Assembly: GCF_018324385.1 (NCBI RefSeq) | Contig: NZ_AP019536.1 | Coordinates: forward strand, 2,232,001 to 2,296,000 | Length of the DNA stretch: 64,000 bases | Direction of reading: 5' to 3' | Source of the DNA: Ferrigenium kumadai | GTDB lineage: Bacteria > Pseudomonadota > Gammaproteobacteria > Burkholderiales > Gallionellaceae | In this document: one piece after another, positions 9,229 through 22,047 of the stretch | Position numbering within the stretch: position 1 is the stretch's first letter | Layout: the number at the start of each line of letters is the position of its first letter | Notes under the pieces: generated by a model | Seen by the model: only the letters and a program-made list of their open reading frames with translations | Told to the model about the DNA's origin: nothing | The model's database searches: none | Program-made: the position numbers and the translations under genes

Positions 9229-10737
9229 TCAGTCAACCGAATGGCTGTGATGATGCGGGGCAGGCACATGGTCGGTAAGGCTCGCGGCGTGATGGTGCAG
9301 GTAAGCGTGCTCGGGCTCCTGCGGCAGCGGCTTGCCGATCAGGTTCGGCAGCACCGATCCGGCCACCATGCCGACCATGCTCATCAGCAGGCCGATCAGC
9401 TGCGGAGGCCAAACCTCGGAGGGTTCGAGCGCCTCGCACAATGCCCAACTCGACAGGCCGAACAACATCGCCAGCAACGCCCCCTGCGTGTTGGCGCGCT
9501 TCCAGTACAGGCCGAAGGCGAGCGGCACGAATGCCGCCACCAGCGTGATCTTGTAGGCATTCTCCACCATCTTGAAGATGGAAAGCTGGGAGTTCAGCGC
9601 CACGGTCAGCACCACCGCGCCGAACCCCCACAGCGTGATGCGCATGGCGCGCAGGAACTGGTGGTCGGTCATGTTCTTGAACATGAAGTGCTTGAGGATG
9701 TTCTCGGTGAACGCCACCGAGGGTGCGAGCAGCGTGGCCGAGGAGCAGCTCATGATGGCGGAGAGCAGCGCACCGAAGAAGATCACCTGCGCAAACACCG
9801 GCGTGTGTTCGAGGATCAGCGTCGGCAGCACCAGCTGCGAATCCTGCTCCAGCAGGTCGCCGAACAGCTTGGGGTCGACCAGCGTCGCGGAATAGGCGAG
9901 AAACATCGGCACGAAAGCAAAGGCGAAGTACAGCGAGCCGCCCAGCACCGAGCCACGCACGGCGGTCTTCTCGTTCTTTGCTGCGGTGATGCGCTGAAAC
10001 ACGTCCTGCTGCGGGATCGAGCCCAGCATCATGGTCAGCCACGCGCCGATGAACGGCACCCACTGCGTGTAATCCCCCCTGGGAAAGAAGTCGAGCTTGC
10101 CGGCGGCCTGCGCGTGCGACACCACCGCGCCGACGCCGCCGGTCATGCCGCTGACGAACCAGGCGATGAACAGCATGCCGCACATGATCACCGTCATCTG
10201 CACGAAATCGAGCAGCGCCACCGACCACATGCCACCGAAGGTGGTGTAGGTCAGCACGATCAGCGCGCCGATCACCATGCCGGCCTCCCGCGAGACCCCG
10301 CCGTCGCTCACCACGTTGAACACCAGGCCCAGCGCCATGATCTGCGCCGACACCCAGCCGAGGTAGGAGATGACGATGCACACCGCCGCAATCAATTCGA
10401 CCGCTTTGTTGTAGCGCACGCGATAGAAGTCGCCGATGGTGAGCAGATTCATGCGGTACAGCTTGTTGGCGAAGAACAGGCCCGCGAGGATCAGGCACAG
10501 GCTCGCACCGAATGGATCGGCGACGACCCCGCCCATGCCTTCCTTGACGAAAGTGGCCGAGATGCCCAGCACCGTCTCCGCGCCGAACCAGGTGGCGAAC
10601 ACCGTGGCGGTAACGACGGGCAGCGGCAGATGGCGCCCGGCCACGGCAAAATCCTTTGCGCTATGCACGCGCGTCGCGGCATACAGACCGATGCCGATGG
10701 AAACCAGCAGATACAAGATGACGAACCAGACCAGCAT
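9229..10737 (-). CDS. Sodium:solute symporter (SSS family) with histidine-rich C-terminal tail
   Basis: About 502 residues with 12 to 13 hydrophobic segments and the SSS-family core (TYTTFGGMWSVALLDFVQM near residue 164). Such proteins couple uptake of a small solute to a sodium gradient in the inner membrane. The substrate cannot be read from sequence. The last 25 residues are unusual: HAYLHHHAASL and then APHHHSHSVD, a hydrophilic His-rich cytoplasmic or periplasmic tail. The ATG at 10737 is preferred to GTG at 10746 because GAGCGAG lies eight bases before it. It precedes phoB on the same strand, but the PHO box lies between them, so it is probably a separate unit. Confidence 0.85.
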   Translation of the reverse strand: MLVWFVILYLLVSIGIGLYAATRVHSAKDFAVAGRHLPLPVVTATVFATWFGAETVLGISATFVKEGMGGVVADPFGASLCLILAGLFFANKLYRMNLLTIGDFYRVRYNKAVELIAAVCIVISYLGWVSAQIMALGLVFNVVSDGGVSREAGMVIGALIVLTYTTFGGMWSVALLDFVQMTVIMCGMLFIAWFVSGMTGGVGAVVSHAQAAGKLDFFPRGDYTQWVPFIGAWLTMMLGSIPQQDVFQRITAAKNEKTAVRGSVLGGSLYFAFAFVPMFLAYSATLVDPKLFGDLLEQDSQLVLPTLILEHTPVFAQVIFFGALLSAIMSCSSATLLAPSVAFTENILKHFMFKNMTDHQFLRAMRITLWGFGAVVLTVALNSQLSIFKMVENAYKITLVAAFVPLAFGLYWKRANTQGALLAMLFGLSSWALCEALEPSEVWPPQLIGLLMSMVGMVAGSVLPNLIGKPLPQEPEHAYLHHHAASLTDHVPAPHHHSHSVD

Positions 10738-10803
10738 GACAAGCACTCGCTCGAAATCGCAACGAAGCGGATTCTAGCAGCCTTGCGCGCGATTAAGCCA
10801 AAC

Positions 10804-10834
10804 AAAAAGGCCGCCGTGGAACACGGCGGCCTTT
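10804..10834 (-). terminator. Rho-independent terminator of ahpC
   Basis: A perfect 13-bp stem, AAAGGCCGCCGTG at 10806-10818 and its complement at 10822-10834, has a 3-base loop. On the minus strand it is followed by a T run. It lies 20 bases past the ahpC stop codon and about 70 bases before the symporter gene. Confidence 0.88.
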
Positions 10835-10853
10835 AACGTCCAGCGAACGTGAA

Positions 10854-11459
10854 TTACAGTTCTTTGGCGTGATTCGCCAGGTACTTCGCCACGCCGTCCG
10901 GAGATGCCTGCATGCCGGCCTTGCCCTTGTTCCAGCCTGCGGGGCAGACTTCGCCGTGCTCTTCAGTGAACTGAAGCGCGTCGACCATGCGGATCATCTC
11001 GTCGATGTTGCGGCCCAGCGGCAGGTCGTTCACCACCTGATGACGCACCTTGCCGGCGCGGTCGATCAGGAAAGAGCCGCGGAATGCCACGCCTGCGGCG
11101 TCGAACTCCACGTCGTAGGCCTTGCAGATCTCGTGCTTGACGTCGGCGATCAGCGGGTACTGCACCTGGCCAATACCGCCCTTCTCGACGGGGGTGTTCT
11201 TCCAGGCGAGGTGGGTGAACTGCGAGTCGATGGACACGCCGATCACTTCTACGTTGCGCTTCTTGAACTCATCCAGGCGGTGGTTGAACGCGATCAGCTC
11301 GGACGGGCACACGAAGGTGAAGTCCAGGGGATAGAAGAAGAGCACGGCGTATTTGCCGTCAATGTGCTTCTTCAGATTGAAATTTCCGTTGATTTCGTTG
11401 TTGCCCATCACGGCAACGGCATTGAAATCGGGGGCGGCTTTACCGACGAGAACTGCCAT
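10854..11459 (-). CDS. ahpC: 2-Cys peroxiredoxin (AhpC/Prx1 type)
   Basis: A 201-residue peroxiredoxin. The peroxidatic cysteine is Cys51 in DFTFVCPSE, and the resolving cysteine is Cys172 in EVCPAGW. It reduces hydrogen peroxide and organic peroxides in the cytoplasm through an intersubunit disulfide. The C-terminal arm after Cys172 is about 30 residues, typical of the Prx1/AhpC group. No ahpF is adjacent, so the reductant could be thioredoxin or an AhpF encoded elsewhere. AGGAG lies before the ATG, a promoter is proposed at 11499-11527, and a strong terminator follows the gene. It appears monocistronic. Confidence 0.93.
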   Translation of the reverse strand: MAVLVGKAAPDFNAVAVMGNNEINGNFNLKKHIDGKYAVLFFYPLDFTFVCPSELIAFNHRLDEFKKRNVEVIGVSIDSQFTHLAWKNTPVEKGGIGQVQYPLIADVKHEICKAYDVEFDAAGVAFRGSFLIDRAGKVRHQVVNDLPLGRNIDEMIRMVDALQFTEEHGEVCPAGWNKGKAGMQASPDGVAKYLANHAKEL

Positions 11460-11498
11460 GGTTTGCTCCTAAAAGGGTGATTTGTGTTGGGTGGCGCA

Positions 11499-11527
11499 AT
11501 TTAGGCTATTTGCCATTGCCGCGTCAA
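11499..11527 (-). promoter_or_regulatory. Probable promoter of ahpC
   Basis: On the minus strand, TTGACG (11522-11527), a 17-base spacer and CTAAAT (11499-11504) form a reasonable sigma-70 promoter. The predicted start lies about 35 bases before the ahpC ATG. I did not find a convincing OxyR site. Confidence 0.5.
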
Positions 11528-11585
11528 CCTTGTGCAGAGCGTGGGCTTATCGCGCCGCCCAGGCGGAAATCCAGGGCGGACTGGA

Positions 11586-11996
11586 CTATGTCTGTTTTGC
11601 GATGCCCTGCTCGAAAGCGCGTATCTCCGCAATGCCATTGACCCAGGGCAACCGGCTCTCGCAATAGATGTTGGCGGTGGGAGCCATGTCCAGCGATGAG
11701 GATATCCCCCCGAGATAGACCATGCACAGGCCGGGATATCTGGCATTCTTGTTGAATAGCGGGGTGCCGCATCGTTTGCAGAAATGTTTATGCGCATGCT
11801 CTGCGGGATTGAACACGGCGATCGCCTCGTTCCCTTCGGTAATTTCCAATGCCGCCTCCGGAAACACGGCATAGGTCGAAAAGGCCGCCCCGCTATGCTT
11901 ACGGCAGAAATTGCAATGGCAATTCACCAGCGCCTTGGGCGCGCAAGCCAGCTTGTATTTAACCGCATTGCAGAAACAAGAGCCCAGAATTCCCAT
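11586..11996 (-). CDS. GFA-family (glutathione-dependent formaldehyde-activating-like) zinc protein
   Basis: A 136-residue protein starting MGILGSCFCNAVKYKL. The family's zinc cysteines are visible: CFC near residues 7-9, CHCNFCRKHSG near 26-36 and CKRCGTPLF near 73-81. The family includes glutathione-dependent formaldehyde-activating enzyme and the CENP-V domain. Most bacterial members have no known substrate, and a formaldehyde role is not implied here. GGGAGG lies just upstream of the ATG. It stands between msbA and ahpC on the same strand without obvious functional linkage. Confidence 0.85.
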   Translation of the reverse strand: MGILGSCFCNAVKYKLACAPKALVNCHCNFCRKHSGAAFSTYAVFPEAALEITEGNEAIAVFNPAEHAHKHFCKRCGTPLFNKNARYPGLCMVYLGGISSSLDMAPTANIYCESRLPWVNGIAEIRAFEQGIAKQT

Positions 11997-12034
11997 ATCC
12001 CTCCCCGTCGCCGCTCGCCGGACGCGTCCGTCAA

Positions 12035-13783
<1,749 letters not shown>

Positions 13784-13840
13784 GATGGCGCGCACTTTAG
13801 CAGAAAAGCGCCCGCCAAACCGCTCCGTCCGCCCTGCAAC

Positions 13841-13869
13841 TGGACAGCCCGCGCGCCCGCTGCTAGTCT
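13841..13869 (+). promoter_or_regulatory. Probable promoter of cobS-cobC
   Basis: TGGACA at 13841-13846 and TAGTCT at 13864-13869 are 17 bases apart. The -10 ends 19 bases before the cobS ATG. The leader would be only about 13 bases, so there is no room for a cobalamin riboswitch in front of this pair. Confidence 0.45.
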
Positions 13870-13888
13870 GCCCGCGCCTTCGTTTCCC

Positions 13889-14677
13889 ATGCAGACCATG
13901 TTGCGAGAACTGCGCCTCTTCCTCACCGCCGTCCAATTCTTCACGCGCCTGCCCGTGCCGGCATGGGTGGGCCACTCCGCGCAGCAGCTTGAACAGGCCG
14001 CGCGCTACCTGCCGCTGGTCGGTGCAGCCGTCGGCGTCATCGCCGCCGCATTACTGTGGCTGAGCGCACAAGTGCTGCCGCTGTCGCTGGCAGTGGGACT
14101 GAGCATGGTTGGAGGCATCCTCGTCACCGGCGCATTCCACGAAGACGGCCTGAGCGATTTCGCCGACGGTATGGGCGGCGGACACACCAAGGAGAAGGCG
14201 CTGGCGATCATGAAGGACTCGCGCGTCGGGGCCTACGGCGTGATCGCCCTCGTGCTGGTGCTGCTGCTTAAATTCGAGGCGCTGGTTGCCCTGTGCCGCG
14301 AACACTCCCTGGTTATCGCCGCCGCGGCGCTGATCGCGGCACACGCCGTCAGCCGCCTGATGGCGGCCAGCATCATGCTGACGCAGCACTACGTCCGCGA
14401 AGACGACCGTGCGCGCGCCAAGCCCGCCATACAACAGCTCAGTCACTTCAGCTTTGCCATCGCACTGCTCACCGCCATCGCAACCCTGGTCATCTTGTTC
14501 GCGGCAGGTGCTAAGGTCACCGCCATATTCGCCGCCGCAGCCGCTGCAATCCTGATGCGCGCCTACCTCGCTTGGCGACTGAAAAAACGGCTTGGCGGCT
14601 ACACCGGCGACTGTCTGGGCGCAGTGCAGCAGCTCAGCGAACTGGCGTTCTACCTCGGCCTGCTCGCCGCCATCTGA
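13889..14677 (+). CDS. cobS: Adenosylcobinamide-GDP ribazoletransferase (cobalamin synthase)
   Basis: A 262-residue integral membrane enzyme with about six to seven hydrophobic segments. It carries the family hallmark GAFHEDGLSDFADGMGGG near residues 80-97, which holds the metal-binding acidic residues. It joins adenosylcobinamide-GDP and alpha-ribazole(-phosphate) in the last assembly step of B12. The reading frame is open far upstream through antisense msbA, but the family N-terminus LRELRLFLTAVQFFTRLPVP begins just after the ATG at 13889. Its stop overlaps the cobC start (TGATG). Its partners cobT, cobU and bluB are in the large operon 13 kb away. Confidence 0.92.
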   Translation: MQTMLRELRLFLTAVQFFTRLPVPAWVGHSAQQLEQAARYLPLVGAAVGVIAAALLWLSAQVLPLSLAVGLSMVGGILVTGAFHEDGLSDFADGMGGGHTKEKALAIMKDSRVGAYGVIALVLVLLLKFEALVALCREHSLVIAAAALIAAHAVSRLMAASIMLTQHYVREDDRARAKPAIQQLSHFSFAIALLTAIATLVILFAAGAKVTAIFAAAAAAILMRAYLAWRLKKRLGGYTGDCLGAVQQLSELAFYLGLLAAI

Positions 14678-15210
14678 TGCAGACGCTTTATCTCATCCGC
14701 CACACCAGGCCGCGCATCGCCCCCGGTATCTGTTACGGACAGTTCGACATCGACGTGGCCGACAGCTTCGAGGAAGAAGCTGGCAACGTCCTGCACTACC
14801 TGCCGCCACTGGAACTCGTCATCGCCTCGCCCCTGCGGCGCGCTCGCCGCCTGGCCGAACACCTGGCGCAAGCGCAGAACTGCGAACTACGCAGCGATGC
14901 GCGCCTGATGGAAAAACATTTCGGCGCATGGGAAGGCAAAGCATGGGACGACATCCCTCGTAACGAGATCGATGCCTGGGCCGCCGACGTCATGGACTAC
15001 GCCCCGCCGGGCGGCGAGTCTGCGCAGGAGGTGATGCAGCGCGTGCGGGCTTTCATGCGCGACCTGGTGCAGCTGCCCCAGCAGAACATCGCACTGACCG
15101 CGCACGGCGGCAGCATCCGCGCAATGCTGGCGTCGATGGCGAACGTGCCGCTGGCACATACGCTGAACTGGCAGATGGAATATGGGGCGGTGATTTGCGT
15201 AAGGAATTGA
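14677..15210 (+). CDS. cobC: Alpha-ribazole phosphatase / histidine phosphatase
   Basis: A 177-residue histidine phosphatase. The phosphohistidine motif IRHT (LIRHTRPR, His8) is the branch-1 RHG-like signature, and LTAHGGSIR near residue 147 holds the second catalytic His. Family members remove phosphate from alpha-ribazole-5-phosphate or from cobalamin-5-phosphate. Translational coupling to cobS by the one-base overlap TGATG supports the cobalamin role over a general phosphoglycerate-mutase role. The next gene, gspF, is on the opposite strand. Confidence 0.85.
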   Translation: MQTLYLIRHTRPRIAPGICYGQFDIDVADSFEEEAGNVLHYLPPLELVIASPLRRARRLAEHLAQAQNCELRSDARLMEKHFGAWEGKAWDDIPRNEIDAWAADVMDYAPPGGESAQEVMQRVRAFMRDLVQLPQQNIALTAHGGSIRAMLASMANVPLAHTLNWQMEYGAVICVRN

Positions 15211-15229
15211 ACAGGAGGAGCGCCCGCTG

Positions 15230-16450
15230 CTAACGAACCAGCTGGTTCATTTCGATGATGGGCATCAGGATCGCCAGCACGATGGTCAGCACCACCCCGC
15301 CCATCGCCAGGATGAGCAGGGGTTCCAGCAAGGAGGTCAGTATCGAAGTGTAGTTGCTTATCTCCTGTTCCTGCTGGACAGCCGCACGCTCAAGCATCGT
15401 ATCAAGTTTGCCGCTCGCCTCGCCGCTCGCAATCAGGTGAATCAATATCGGGGGAAACAGGCCTGAGACAGCGAGGGCGCGGCTCAACCCCACACCCTCG
15501 CGCACTTTTTTGGAAGCTTCGTCCAGCGCGCGTTTCATAGGAAGATTGCTCACCACACCTGCGGCCGTCTGCAAGGAAACCAGCAACGGCACACCGCTGC
15601 CGGACAGGATCGCCAGGGTGCTGGCCATGCGCGCCGTATTGATGCCGCGCACCAGGCGCCCGACCATCGGCAGGCGCAGCAAGCGCAAATGCCACTGGTA
15701 AAGAATTTCTTCGCGGCCCAACAACACATGTACGGTAAAACCAGCCCCTGCCAGCGCCGCCAGCAAATAGAACCATGATGCCTGTAACAGGGAACTCAGG
15801 CCGATAAGCAGCCGCGTCAATAACGGCAAGGCTTGGTGCGACTGCTGGAATACATTCACCACCTGCGGCACGACATACACCAGCAAACCCATGACCACCA
15901 GCAGCGCCACCAGCGTGACGATGGCGGGGTACACGAAAGCCAGCCCAACCTTTTGCCGCAAGGCCTGCCTTGATTCGGTGTAATCGGCCAGACGCAGCAT
16001 TACATGGCTTAATTCTCCCGATGCCTCGCCCGCTTTCACCAGCGCGCGGTAGATATCGGGGAACACACGTTCATAATGCCCCAAGGCCTGGGCCAACGTA
16101 TGCCCCGCTAGCAATTCCGCGCGCACGCCGGCCAATACCTGGCGCAGAGTCTCGTTCTCACTTTGCTCGATCAAGGCGCTGATCGCCTGTTCCAGAGGCA
16201 ATCCTGCATCGAGCAAAGTTGCCAGTTGGCGTGTCAGCATACTGAGTTGCGCGGATGAAACTCCTCTGCGCCAACGCCAGCGTTGTCCCTCGCCTGCATC
16301 CAGCATGTCCTGCGAGACTGCATGAACTGCGACTGCCATCAAGCCCAATTCACGCAAGCGCGCACGCGCCTGGCGCAGGGCATCCGCCTCAATCACTCCG
16401 CGAGTGACCTGACCGACCTCATTCAGTGCTTCATAGCGAAAAGCAGCCAT
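15230..16450 (-). CDS. gspF: Type II secretion inner-membrane platform protein GspF
   Basis: A 406-residue protein with the duplicated T2SF domain. Each half is followed by membrane helices (about residues 170-192, 217-242 and a final one near 376-400). It starts MAAFRYEALNEVGQVTRG, typical of GspF. It forms the inner-membrane platform with GspL and GspM and contacts the GspE ATPase. It is the last gene of the minus-strand gspCDEF operon, 12 bases after gspE. Its paralogue PilC lies at 47674-48891. Confidence 0.93.
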   Translation of the reverse strand: MAAFRYEALNEVGQVTRGVIEADALRQARARLRELGLMAVAVHAVSQDMLDAGEGQRWRWRRGVSSAQLSMLTRQLATLLDAGLPLEQAISALIEQSENETLRQVLAGVRAELLAGHTLAQALGHYERVFPDIYRALVKAGEASGELSHVMLRLADYTESRQALRQKVGLAFVYPAIVTLVALLVVMGLLVYVVPQVVNVFQQSHQALPLLTRLLIGLSSLLQASWFYLLAALAGAGFTVHVLLGREEILYQWHLRLLRLPMVGRLVRGINTARMASTLAILSGSGVPLLVSLQTAAGVVSNLPMKRALDEASKKVREGVGLSRALAVSGLFPPILIHLIASGEASGKLDTMLERAAVQQEQEISNYTSILTSLLEPLLILAMGGVVLTIVLAILMPIIEMNQLVR

Positions 16451-16462
16451 GGCTAATTTGCC

Positions 16463-17962
<1,500 letters not shown>

Positions 17963-17973
17963 AGAGCAACGGG

Positions 17974-20076
17974 TCAAGGTTTCGCTACAGCCGGTTTATC
18001 AACAGCAGGAGCAGATGGGGCAACAGCCTCAGGCGGCTTCGACAACGACAATTCCTGCTTCAGGCTAAACGGCGCAACTTGCGGCGCAGGCATATCCGGC
18101 AACAGGGCGCGTGAAGGCATCTGGCTGTTCGCTTGCTCGCCGCGCAAGTAGTCGTAACGATCTTGCGTCAACCCCTGCGAAGCCAGTGCAGTGCGCAGAA
18201 CGTAAGGACGGATGAACACCATCAGGTTGGTCTTGGTGCGCTGCCGTCTTTCGTGCCGGAACAGATTCCCAAACAAGGGAACATCGCCCAGCACCGGAAC
18301 CTTGTCTTCGCCGTTGCTGACCGAATCCTGAATCAGGCCGCCCAGCACGATGATCTGCCCTTCGTCCACGAGCACGCTGGACTCAAGGGAGCGCTTGTTG
18401 GTGATCACCCCGGCGGCATTATTGATGGTCTGGGTCTGCACGCTGGACACTTCCTGATAGATCTGCAGCTTCACTGAGCCTCCCTCGGAAACCTGCGGCT
18501 TGATGCGCAAGGTCAGGCCCACGTCCTTGCGCTCGATGGTCTGGAACGGCGTTGCGGTGGTCGCGCTTCCTGTCTGCGCATAACTCCCGGTGATGAACGG
18601 CACATTCTGGCCGATGATGATCTTTGCTTCCTCGTTATCCAGCGTCAGCAAATTCGGCGTGGACAGAATGTTCGCATTGGCGTCATTTTCCAGGAAACGC
18701 GCCAGCATGCCGAGGTTCAGCACCGTTCCCAAACCCGGTATTGTCGTCGTGCCCCTCACGATGCCGATGTTCAAACCATTGCCCACCGTGGTGCCGATGT
18801 TCGTTGTGGCGGTAGAGCCCATCGCCGAAATGATATTTCCGCCGCCCACTCCCTGCACGCCGAAATTCGTCCCGCCGATCACCTGCGCACCCGGCTTGTT
18901 GATGCCGTTCAAGCCCTGCCACTGGACGCCGAATTCAGCCACTTTGTCCGCCGTCACCTCCACGATCAGCGCCTCCACGAACACCTGGGCCCGGCGAACA
19001 TCAAGCATATCCACCACTGCCCGCAAATTGTTATAGATCGCATTCGGTGCAGTGATGATCAACGCATTCGATGGCACATCGGCCTGTATCATGCCTCCGC
19101 CAGACTGCACAGTGGCAGCCGAAGCCGCTGCAGAAGTGCCGGGCACGACCGGGGAACCCGGGGCGCTGGGGGACGAAACATCACCGGATATCACCGCACG
19201 CAACGTCTGCGCCACCTTCGTAGCCTCGGCATTTTTCAAGTACACCACATGCATATTCCCCGGCGCGCCTGTCTCGACATCGAGCTTCTCTGCCAGCTCT
19301 CGCACCCGCTCAAGCCGTGCCGGGTTATCGGTGCGCAACAACAAGCTGTTGGTGCGCGCATCGGCCGTCAGCACAAAGCGCAAGCTGGCATCCCCGCCGC
19401 CGGAAACGCCCCCATCCTGCATCAGGCGGCTGATCGTCTGCGCCATATCCACTGCAGAAGCGCGCTTGAGCGGAATCACCACCGGTGCTTCCGCGCTCGG
19501 CTGATCTATGGATTCCACTATCTGCTCGATGCGCTTCAGGTTGCTCGCGTAATCCGTTACCACCAATGTATTGTTATTCGGATAGGCGGTCACAATGTTG
19601 TTCGGCGCGATCAGCGGTCGCAGGATCGGCACCAGTTGAACCGCCGATTCATACTTCAATACATACACCCGCGTCACCAGCTTATCGCCCGTGCTGCGCG
19701 TGTCGCCTGCACCGCCGATGTAAAGCTTGGCATCCGCCTCGGGCATCACCTTGGTCACCCCTCCCGATTCCACCGACGCGAAACCCTGTAAACGCAGCGC
19801 GGAAAGCAGGATGTCATAAGCCAATGAAGCAGGAACGGGCGTGGATGAAACGATATTGATCGTGCCCTTCACTCGCGGATCGATCAGGAAATTGCGCCCC
19901 GTGATCTGCGACACGGCTTTCACCACCTCCTCGATGTCCGCATTCACGAAGTTCAGCGACACCTTCTCTTCCTGCACTCCCATCCCGGCGGGAGAAAAAA
20001 ACATCGCGCCGCAAAACAGCGCTCGTATTACCCATGTTGCCAACCCTCGGCTCTTTGAAAAATATTCAGTCTTCAT
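17974..20076 (-). CDS. gspD: Type II secretion secretin GspD
   Basis: A 700-residue outer-membrane secretin. A signal-type N-terminus (hydrophobic stretch near residues 14-30) is followed by the N0 domain, [21 protein letters not shown]1-N3 repeats and the secretin core follow, including [14 protein letters not shown] near 590-605. The C-terminal tail of about 60 residues is rich in Pro and Ala and could be the pilotin-binding S region. It forms the multimeric pore for folded exoproteins. The ATG at 20076 is chosen because GGAGAG lies eight bases before it. It overlaps the gspC end by 11 bases. Confidence 0.94.
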   Translation of the reverse strand: MKTEYFSKSRGLATWVIRALFCGAMFFSPAGMGVQEEKVSLNFVNADIEEVVKAVSQITGRNFLIDPRVKGTINIVSSTPVPASLAYDILLSALRLQGFASVESGGVTKVMPEADAKLYIGGAGDTRSTGDKLVTRVYVLKYESAVQLVPILRPLIAPNNIVTAYPNNNTLVVTDYASNLKRIEQIVESIDQPSAEAPVVIPLKRASAVDMAQTISRLMQDGGVSGGGDASLRFVLTADARTNSLLLRTDNPARLERVRELAEKLDVETGAPGNMHVVYLKNAEATKVAQTLRAVISGDVSSPSAPGSPVVPGTSAAASAATVQSGGGMIQADVPSNALIITAPNAIYNNLRAVVDMLDVRRAQVFVEALIVEVTADKVAEFGVQWQGLNGINKPGAQVIGGTNFGVQGVGGGNIISAMGSTATTNIGTTVGNGLNIGIVRGTTTIPGLGTVLNLGMLARFLENDANANILSTPNLLTLDNEEAKIIIGQNVPFITGSYAQTGSATTATPFQTIERKDVGLTLRIKPQVSEGGSVKLQIYQEVSSVQTQTINNAAGVITNKRSLESSVLVDEGQIIVLGGLIQDSVSNGEDKVPVLGDVPLFGNLFRHERRQRTKTNLMVFIRPYVLRTALASQGLTQDRYDYLRGEQANSQMPSRALLPDMPAPQVAPFSLKQELSLSKPPEAVAPSAPAVDKPAVAKP

Positions 20077-20545
20077 TTCGTTTTCTCTCCGCTGGCACGA
20101 CCCCCGCCCCAGCGGCACCCGCCGATTTCCCTTCCAGATTCACCCGCTGCTGCACCCCGGCACGTTCCAGAAGCACATAATCCGGGTGAACCTCCATCAA
20201 TTTTGTGCCTGGTACCACGCCTCCCCCAACCGCAACACCCACCTGCTGCTTATCGTCTAGTTTCAGAACTGCGAATCCAGGCTGCCCAACCCTGGCAGCA
20301 AACACCCCGATCAAGCGCACATCCGGCAACGCCAATCCTGCAACTGGAGAAACCGCAGAAGCAGCAACGCCGAACAACTGCCCGGATTCCGCAGCAATCG
20401 CATATTCCGGCACCATGGCAGTCGCTGTAGCGTGCGGTGCAAACAGAACCCAACTCCACCTTGCCAGCAAAACACCCAACGCCAGCGCACCCAACCCATG
20501 CCACGGCAAGGACAACCTCGCGAGCTCCCCCTTCCATATAGCCAC
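20066..20545 (-). CDS. gspC: Type II secretion protein GspC (short)
   Basis: A 159-residue bitopic protein with one membrane helix (about residues 18-34) and a homology region ([19 protein letters not shown]). The HR region contacts the N0 domain of GspD and links the inner and outer complexes. It has no PDZ or coiled-coil C-terminus, which makes it shorter than enterobacterial GspC. The start is taken as GTG at 20545 because AAAGGGGG sits seven bases upstream. The open frame continues upstream to a TTG at 20584. It is first in gspCDEF and divergent from gspG. Confidence 0.85.
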   Translation of the reverse strand: MAIWKGELARLSLPWHGLGALALGVLLARWSWVLFAPHATATAMVPEYAIAAESGQLFGVAASAVSPVAGLALPDVRLIGVFAARVGQPGFAVLKLDDKQQVGVAVGGGVVPGTKLMEVHPDYVLLERAGVQQRVNLEGKSAGAAGAGVVPAERKRNED

Positions 20546-20695
20546 GTAACTACCCCCTTTGCGGTTCCCAACATCCGTGCGCAAACCATATGCTCGAAAA
20601 AGAGAGGAGAAAATAAGGCATGTAATGTATTTCCGGCCTTAAGGGTTTTGCTAACAATGACGTTGCTGGCTAACCCATCTACGATTTGGACGAAC

Positions 20696-21139
20696 ATGAG
20701 CCTACAAAACTGGTCGCGCCGCTGCCAACGCGGATTCACACTGATCGAAGTGATGGTGGTCATCGTCATCCTCGGTGTGCTCGCTGCGCTGATTGTGCCC
20801 AAGGTGATGAGCCGCCCCGATGAGGCGCGCATCGTCGCGGCCAAGCAAGACATCGCCGCTGTCTCTCAGGCGCTGAAGCTCTACAAGCTGGACAACATGC
20901 GCTACCCCACTACGGAGCAGGGGTTGATGGCACTGGTCAAGAAACCCGCCTTGCCTCCCGAGCCGCCTAACTGGAAAGGCAACGGCTATCTCGAGAAATT
21001 GCCGAAAGACCCTTGGGGGAACCCCTACCAGTATCTGCAGCCAGGCCTGCATGGCGAGATAGATGTCATGAGTCTGGGCGCAGATGGTGGGCCAGGCGGC
21101 GAAGGCAGTGACGCGGACATAGGATCGTGGGAGTTGTAG
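20696..21139 (+). CDS. gspG: Major pseudopilin GspG
   Basis: A 147-residue prepilin. The cleavage site is [11 protein letters not shown], with Gly13, Phe14 and Glu at mature position 5. The C-terminal calcium-site region [12 protein letters not shown] and [11 protein letters not shown] are classic for GspG. It forms the pseudopilus shaft after cleavage by PilD, encoded at 48888-49760. The start is ATG at 20696; an in-frame ATG at 20657 would give an unusually long leader. It is the first gene of the plus-strand gspGHIJKLMN operon and overlaps gspH by 13 bases. I found no clear -35/-10 pair in the 150-bp divergent gap. Confidence 0.95.
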   Translation: MSLQNWSRRCQRGFTLIEVMVVIVILGVLAALIVPKVMSRPDEARIVAAKQDIAAVSQALKLYKLDNMRYPTTEQGLMALVKKPALPPEPPNWKGNGYLEKLPKDPWGNPYQYLQPGLHGEIDVMSLGADGGPGGEGSDADIGSWEL

Positions 21140-21654
21140 CACTCCGTAAGGGGAAGCCTCTCATCTCCCCCGCCCCTTGCCTCCAGCAGGGCTTCACGCT
21201 CATCGAGCTGCTCGTCGTGCTGGTGGTGATGGGCATCGCACTGGGGATGGTGGTGGTGCAACTGATGCCGGATAACCGCGCCGCCCTGCGCGAAGAGGCG
21301 CAGCGCCTCGCCCTGCTGCTGGAAAATGCCGGGATGGAAGCGCGGGCCAGCGGCCATCCGCTGGCCTGGTCTTCCGAAAAAAATGGCTACCGTTTCTGGA
21401 AGAAAAACGACTATGGAGAATGGGTCCGCCTTGAGGACGATGCGATATTCCGTCCTTACACCTTGCCTGCCGGGTTGGGTATCGCGGAGGTCAGCGTGGA
21501 GGGGCAGCCATTGAAGCACGGCGAGTTGATGTCGCTGCACGCATTCTCGTTCACCCTGCCTTTCCACATCAGCCTGACCGGCGAACACGCCAGCGCCAGT
21601 GTGACAGGCAGCAGTACGGGAGCGGTGTACTCCAAACTGGATAACGAAAACTGA
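21127..21654 (+). CDS. gspH: Minor pseudopilin GspH
   Basis: 175 residues with a prepilin leader ending [11 protein letters not shown] (Gly22/Phe23, Glu27), followed by a GspH-type variable beta domain. The only plausible in-frame initiator is GTG at 21127, inside the end of gspG, which gives a 22-residue leader and a 13-base overlap. A later start is excluded because no ATG, GTG or TTG precedes the cleavage site. It is a structural component of the pseudopilus near the tip. Its stop overlaps gspI by one base (TGATG). Confidence 0.88.
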   Translation: MGVVALRKGKPLISPAPCLQQGFTLIELLVVLVVMGIALGMVVVQLMPDNRAALREEAQRLALLLENAGMEARASGHPLAWSSEKNGYRFWKKNDYGEWVRLEDDAIFRPYTLPAGLGIAEVSVEGQPLKHGELMSLHAFSFTLPFHISLTGEHASASVTGSSTGAVYSKLDNEN

Positions 21655-22046
21655 TGACAAAAAATCGTCCTCAATTGGCACAATGCGGCTTCACCTTGCT
21701 GGAAACGCTGGTCGCGCTCGCCATTCTTGCCATCGCGATGGCGGCGATATTACGTACGGCGGGCACGGAAACCCGCCATGCGGAAGAATTGCGTTTGCGT
21801 CTGCTGGCAGACTGGGTGGCGCAAAATCGTTTGGCACTGCATGCCGCTCGCGGCGACTGGCTCGCGGTAGGTACGCAAGCCGGCGAGGATACGCAAGCAG
21901 GAGTCCGCCTGCTGTGGCGTGAAGACATCAGTGCCACGCCCAACCCGGCGTTCCGCCGCATCGAGGTGGGGGTCTTTTCCCCGGACGACGAGCAACATGC
22001 ATTGCGCAAGCTGACCGCGTATCTCGTCGAACAACGGCGCCTCTGA
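21654..22046 (+). CDS. gspI: Minor pseudopilin GspI
   Basis: 130 residues with leader [12 protein letters not shown], cleavage before FTLLETLVAL (Glu17 at mature position 5) and the GspI-type RTAGTETRHAEELR segment. GspI nucleates the GspI-J-K tip complex of the pseudopilus. The start overlaps the gspH stop by one base, and gspJ begins one base after its stop, so translation is likely coupled through this part of the operon. Confidence 0.9.
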   Translation: MTKNRPQLAQCGFTLLETLVALAILAIAMAAILRTAGTETRHAEELRLRLLADWVAQNRLALHAARGDWLAVGTQAGEDTQAGVRLLWREDISATPNPAFRRIEVGVFSPDDEQHALRKLTAYLVEQRRL

Positions 22047-22047
22047 T

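Noticed and set aside
9241..10836. 531-codon plus-strand frame opposite the symporter gene
   Set aside because: His/Gln/Arg-rich composition with no domain; the minus strand encodes a clear SSS transporter.
20546..20695. Promoters in the gspC/gspG divergent gap
   Set aside because: Several hexamers resemble -35 or -10 sites, but no pair has both good match and spacing, so none was listed.
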